Source of the DNA: Rikenellaceae bacterium
GTDB taxonomy: Bacteria > Bacteroidota > Bacteroidia > Bacteroidales > UBA932
DNA: 8,805 nt
Direction of reading: 5' to 3'
Assembly (NCBI GenBank): GCA_900769735.1
Contig: CAAGHY010000066.1
Location: forward strand, 1-8,805
Below, in pieces: positions 5,811 to 8,805 of the stretch; the stretch's first letter is position 1; each line of letters starts with the position of its first letter. The notes beneath the pieces are model-generated. The model was not told the origin of the DNA, made no database searches, and saw only the letters and a list, made by a program, of their open reading frames with translations. The position numbers were made by a program, and so were the translations under genes.

Positions 5811-7949
5811 ATGAAACTATACAGATCATTATTAATTGCTGCATTGTTCTGCACTTTTGCCAATGTTGCTACGGCAGAGAACAATGGGAAAAAGGCCCTT
5901 ACCCAGGAGCAGATTTTGGGCAAGTTGCCTGAGGGTATTGTAAATCCTGTTCCAATGGTTACAGGTTGGGCAGACAAGAATACCGTAACTCTTGCCGAGC
6001 GTGACGGAAGGGATTACAAATTCTTCAACTACAACATCAAGACCGGTGTTAAAACCCCTGTGGAGAATTCTCCAAGGGAGATTGCTCCTATGCCTGAGCA
6101 GATGAAACAATTCTATGGCCAGCCTTTTGCAAAGGAGGCAAAGAATCCTGTTCTTGCTCCCGACAAATCTAAGGTTGCATTTACAGATAAGGACAACAAC
6201 TTGTGTGTATGGGATGCTGCAACTTGTGAGGTGAAAAAACTTACCACCGATGGTACAAATGTAATTATGAACGGTTATGCTTCTTGGGTTTACTATGAGG
6301 AGATCCTTGGCAGAAGTTCGCGTTACAAGGCATTCTGGTGGAGCCCGGACAGCAAAACCATTGCTTATTACAAATTTGATGACAGCAACATCTCAATGTT
6401 CCCTATCTATGATTCACGCGGAAAACACGGTTTCATTACCGAGACCCGTTATCCTAAGGCTGGTGATACAAACCCTGAGGTTAAGATTGCTTTTGTGAAT
6501 GTTGCTGACGGAAATACCGTTTGGGCAGATTTTGACCACAAACAGGACCAGTATTTCGGTATTCCTTTCTGGAATGCAGACGGTAGCCGTTTCATTATTC
6601 CTTGGATGCCAAGAGAGCAGAATAACCTTATCCTTTATACTGTAAATCCTGCAGACGGTTCAAAAGAGCATATCTACAATGAGGAGCAGAAAACTTGGAT
6701 TGACTGGATGGAGGATATGCATTTTGTAGAGGACGGTTTCTTTATGGTAAGGGATTTTGATATGTGGGAGCAGATTTACTTCCAGTCTTTTGACGGCAAG
6801 AGACTTGAGAAAATCACCGAGGGCAATAACTGGGGTACCAGAATTGTTAAGGTTGATATGAAGGAGGGTTCAATCTACTATACTGCACGTAAAGAGGTTT
6901 CTACCCGTAATGATGTTTACAAGGTTTCTCTTAAGACCAAGAAGATTACCAGACTTTCTTTTGGTGAGTACAACTTTACAGGTGTTTCAATTTCTCCGGA
7001 CAACAAACATTTTATTGCACAGTATTCCAACTCTGTAACTCCTACCAGATTGGCAGTTGTCTCTATCGGGAAGAAACCAGTTGAGAAAGTTATTGCCGAC
7101 AGCAAAGGTGAGAAGTTTGACGAGTACAAGCTTGCTATCCCTGAGATGCTTTCAATTACAGTTGACGGTTATGTGCTTCCTGCTCAGGTTATCTGGCCTT
7201 TGGATTTGGATTCAACCAAGAAATATCCTGTTCTTGTAAGTATGTACGGTGGCCCTAATGCCGGTACAGTTATGGATACCTGGAAAGGAATCAACGAGAA
7301 GAACCAGTGGTGGGCTAACGAGGGTGTGATTCAGATTGCAATTGACCACAGAGCCAGCGGCCACTGCGGTAAAGAGGGTTTGAATTTCCTTCACAGAAAC
7401 TTGCTTAACATTGAGCTTGTAGATTATATTGAGTGGATTAAGGAGCTTCACAAACGTCCGTTTGTAAACAGGGATAAAGTTGGTATTACAGGTTTCTCAT
7501 ACGGCGGTTCAATGACAATGTTGGCTTGTACTGCAGGTAATGATTACTTCAAATACGGTATTGCAGGTGGTGGCGTTTATGACTGGGGTTTGTATGACAG
7601 CCACTATACTGAGAGATATATGGACCATCCTAAGGACAATCCAGACGGATATGCTAATACCAGAATGATGTTGAAAGTTGACAGATATAAAGGTGACAGC
7701 ACAAACTATGTGAAGATTACTCACGGTACTTCAGATGACAATGTACATATGCAGAATACAATGCAGCTTATTGGCGCTTTGCAGGATGCTGGAAAACAGT
7801 TTGACTTGATGATGTATCCTGGTGAGTTCCACGGTTACAGAGGCAAGAAATCGTTCCACTCAACTACAGGTGACTATATCTTCTGGTACAAGCACCTTCT
7901 AGGCAAAGAGGCTCCTAAAGTGCTTCTTGACGCTAAACAGCCTAAGTAA
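5811..7949 (+). CDS. Dipeptidyl peptidase IV-like S9 family prolyl oligopeptidase, exported
   Basis: A 712-residue serine exopeptidase predicted to act in the periplasm, removing X-Pro (or X-Ala) dipeptides from peptide N-termini. It has a Sec signal peptide (MKLYRSLLIAALF..., likely cut after VATA, residue 22), a beta-propeller DPPIV_N domain (about 50-440), and an alpha/beta-hydrolase S9 domain (about 450-700). The catalytic triad is S563 in GFSYGG, D642 in HGTSDDNVH and H674 in GEFHGY. WVYYEEIL (159-166) aligns with the double-Glu loop of human DPP4, with E163 and E164 as the amino-terminus anchors, followed by FWWSPD. YGGP (479-482) supplies the oxyanion Tyr, and YDSHYTERYM matches the DPP4 S1-pocket region. 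These features favour dipeptidyl over tripeptidyl (PtpA) activity, but specificity cannot be settled here. It starts 48 bases after the helicase; the gap holds a weak TTTA-N18-TATAAATT promoter-like pair (5781-5810), so it may also be transcribed alone. Confidence 0.92.
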   Translation: MKLYRSLLIAALFCTFANVATAENNGKKALTQEQILGKLPEGIVNPVPMVTGWADKNTVTLAERDGRDYKFFNYNIKTGVKTPVENSPREIAPMPEQMKQFYGQPFAKEAKNPVLAPDKSKVAFTDKDNNLCVWDAATCEVKKLTTDGTNVIMNGYASWVYYEEILGRSSRYKAFWWSPDSKTIAYYKFDDSNISMFPIYDSRGKHGFITETRYPKAGDTNPEVKIAFVNVADGNTVWADFDHKQDQYFGIPFWNADGSRFIIPWMPREQNNLILYTVNPADGSKEHIYNEEQKTWIDWMEDMHFVEDGFFMVRDFDMWEQIYFQSFDGKRLEKITEGNNWGTRIVKVDMKEGSIYYTARKEVSTRNDVYKVSLKTKKITRLSFGEYNFTGVSISPDNKHFIAQYSNSVTPTRLAVVSIGKKPVEKVIADSKGEKFDEYKLAIPEMLSITVDGYVLPAQVIWPLDLDSTKKYPVLVSMYGGPNAGTVMDTWKGINEKNQWWANEGVIQIAIDHRASGHCGKEGLNFLHRNLLNIELVDYIEWIKELHKRPFVNRDKVGITGFSYGGSMTMLACTAGNDYFKYGIAGGGVYDWGLYDSHYTERYMDHPKDNPDGYANTRMMLKVDRYKGDSTNYVKITHGTSDDNVHMQNTMQLIGALQDAGKQFDLMMYPGEFHGYRGKKSFHSTTGDYIFWYKHLLGKEAPKVLLDAKQPK

Positions 7950-7951
7950 CT

Positions 7952-8076
7952 TTACGTTGTCTTTTTGTGCAACTTGCTCAAAAACAGCATATTATAAAAA
8001 AGAGATGCAGTTGATTCTGCATCTCTTTTTTTATATATACCTGGGAACCAGGTTGTTGCACAAAAAGACAACGTAA
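7952..8076. repeat. 125-base interrupted palindrome with 22-base perfect inverted repeats, flanked by a short direct repeat
   Basis: The segment 7952-7973 recurs exactly, reverse-complemented, at 8055-8076 (core CGTTGTCTTTTTGTGCAAC at 7955-7973). A second, inner pair (about 7988-8010 with 8017-8039) forms the terminator hairpin. TAACTT stands at 7947-7952 and again at 8074-8079 as a direct repeat; extended to eight bases, it is TAACTTTA against TAACTTAA. Terminal inverted repeats plus a flanking duplication are the layout of a miniature inverted-repeat element inserted between two convergent genes. The left copy contains the peptidase stop codon, and the right copy overlaps the stop codon of the facing gene. 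The alternative is a shared 3'-UTR motif, because both mRNAs would carry the same 22-base sequence just before termination. A small CCTGG-GAA-CCAGG hairpin lies at 8040-8052. Confidence 0.7.
7996..8038. terminator. Bidirectional rho-independent terminator between convergent genes
   Basis: A perfect 15-bp stem (7996-8010 with 8017-8031) with loop TTGATT has a run of A on its left side and a run of T on its right side, so it can stop transcription in both directions. It sits about 45 bases from each flanking stop codon and serves the DPP-IV-like gene from the left and the GH3 gene from the right. It is the centre of the larger palindrome. Confidence 0.9.
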
Positions 8077-8077
8077 C

Positions 8078-8805
8078 TTAAAAACTTTTAAGAAGTTCTG
8101 CTGCGGCAGGGGAGAGGATCTGTTTGCCGGCGTATTTGCCGTTGTTGTTTACCATAAAGGTGAATTTCATAAGGTCGCCTTTTGTGGTGGCAAGTTTGCC
8201 GTCAGTTGCAGACAATGTGGTTTTGCGCATCTCCATATTGGCAAACATCCTGTTGGCTTTCTCCTCTATTGTGCTGTGGGTAGAGTATTTGTTTATAATC
8301 TCTTCCATTGCCTCAATGTCTTCTGCAGATGGGTTTGCTTTAAGGTGGCCGGCAAATTCTGCTGCATTCACTTTTCCGCAGGCAATCAGTTCACTGGCCT
8401 GTGGAAGTACGGTGTAGTATGCAGATGCTTTTGCATCAAGTTTCATCGCCTCATTCTCCATTGCCTCCTCAGGTGAGCCTATGAAGTTGAAGTACTCCTC
8501 CCTGTATCTGTCGGGAAGAACAATTGAATGGCCTACTGTGTAGTCTGCTGCCGATACTGGAAGGACTCCAATTGCAGGGATGCCTCCGAATACCACCTGT
8601 GCTGCTGCAAAGTTGTTTGCCTGGTTAGGTGAGTATGCCATTACCAGTGCAGTAAAGTTCTTGTAACCGGGCATTTTTGTGAAGGCGTATGGTGAACCCT
8701 GGTACACGGCAATCATTGGCTGCTCTTTTGCCCATTGGGTGATGAATGAGATGTTCTCAGGGTTGATTCCATAGCTCTTGTGAGGGCGCTGGTCAGTTTC
8801 ATTGA
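8078..8805 (-). CDS. GH3-type glycoside hydrolase C-terminal part with a shortened serine-hydrolase-like tail (5' end outside window)
   Basis: The frame is open to the right edge, so the start is missing; about 242 residues are visible, and the ATG at 8716 is internal. The visible N-terminal part looks like the C-terminal domain of NagZ-like GH3 beta-N-acetylhexosaminidases: ISFITQWAKEQPMIAVYQGSPYA, here quoted in part as AVYQGSPYAF, then ALVMAYSPNQ, AAAQVVFGGIPAIGVLPVS. In Bacteroidota such proteins often continue into a beta-lactamase-fold serine hydrolase. Here the tail keeps the domain's opening (GSPEEAMENEAMKLDAKAS) and its far part (MEMRKTTLS, then LATTKGDLMKF and NGKYAGKQILSP). The intervening region is only about 90 residues of helical, charged sequence, and I see no SxxK or YxN motif. 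It is likely exported and involved in peptidoglycan or amino-sugar glycan breakdown, but catalytic GH3 residues lie outside the window. It is convergent with the peptidase gene. Confidence 0.7.
   Translation of the reverse strand, partial: NETDQRPHKSYGINPENISFITQWAKEQPMIAVYQGSPYAFTKMPGYKNFTALVMAYSPNQANNFAAAQVVFGGIPAIGVLPVSAADYTVGHSIVLPDRYREEYFNFIGSPEEAMENEAMKLDAKASAYYTVLPQASELIACGKVNAAEFAGHLKANPSAEDIEAMEEIINKYSTHSTIEEKANRMFANMEMRKTTLSATDGKLATTKGDLMKFTFMVNNNGKYAGKQILSPAAAELLKSF

Noticed and set aside
8124..8417. 97-codon plus-strand reading frame
   Set aside because: It is antisense to the GH3-type gene and low in complexity; the minus-strand frame carries recognisable domain motifs and stays open to the window edge.

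Overview
The window most likely comes from a member of the Bacteroidales (phylum Bacteroidota), perhaps a gut or rumen species. The evidence is the moderate, slightly AT-rich composition, the lack of clear Shine-Dalgarno sites, TAnnTTTG-like promoter traces, the GGTCACC-type terminator hairpin, and gene families typical of this group: an IS1182-type transposase, a DPP-IV-like S9 peptidase, and a GH3 enzyme with a serine-hydrolase tail. The genus cannot be read from the sequence.

Left part (1-2136). A rho-independent terminator at the left edge closes a plus-strand gene outside the window. Next comes a minus-strand IS1182-family transposase that looks intact. Between it and the next gene lie about 440 bases without a convincing gene. 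They hold a plus-strand terminator hairpin, a 183-base long imperfect hairpin bounded by perfect 19-base inverted repeats (MITE-like or a structured RNA), and a strong second terminator.

Middle part (2137-7949). Four plus-strand genes are packed closely: a two-TM receptor that ends just after its HAMP domain, a full-length TrkH potassium channel/transporter subunit 3 bases downstream, an SF1B RecD/Dda-like helicase overlapping trkH by 10 bases, and, after 48 bases, an exported DPP-IV-like dipeptidyl peptidase. The first two probably form a functional pair of sensor stub and K+ uptake. The helicase and peptidase look like housekeeping genes that share the transcription unit or neighbourhood.

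Right part (7950-8805). The convergent intergenic space is almost entirely a 125-base interrupted palindrome. It has perfect 22-base outer arms and a bidirectional terminator at its centre, flanked by a short direct repeat. It faces the 3' end of a minus-strand gene that runs off the right edge. That gene has a GH3 C-terminal domain followed by what looks like a shortened serine-hydrolase (beta-lactamase-fold) tail without its catalytic motifs.

No rRNA, tRNA, CRISPR array or complete new defence system is visible. The points most worth following are the two palindromic elements, the output-less HAMP receptor beside TrkH, and the apparently gutted serine-hydrolase tail.
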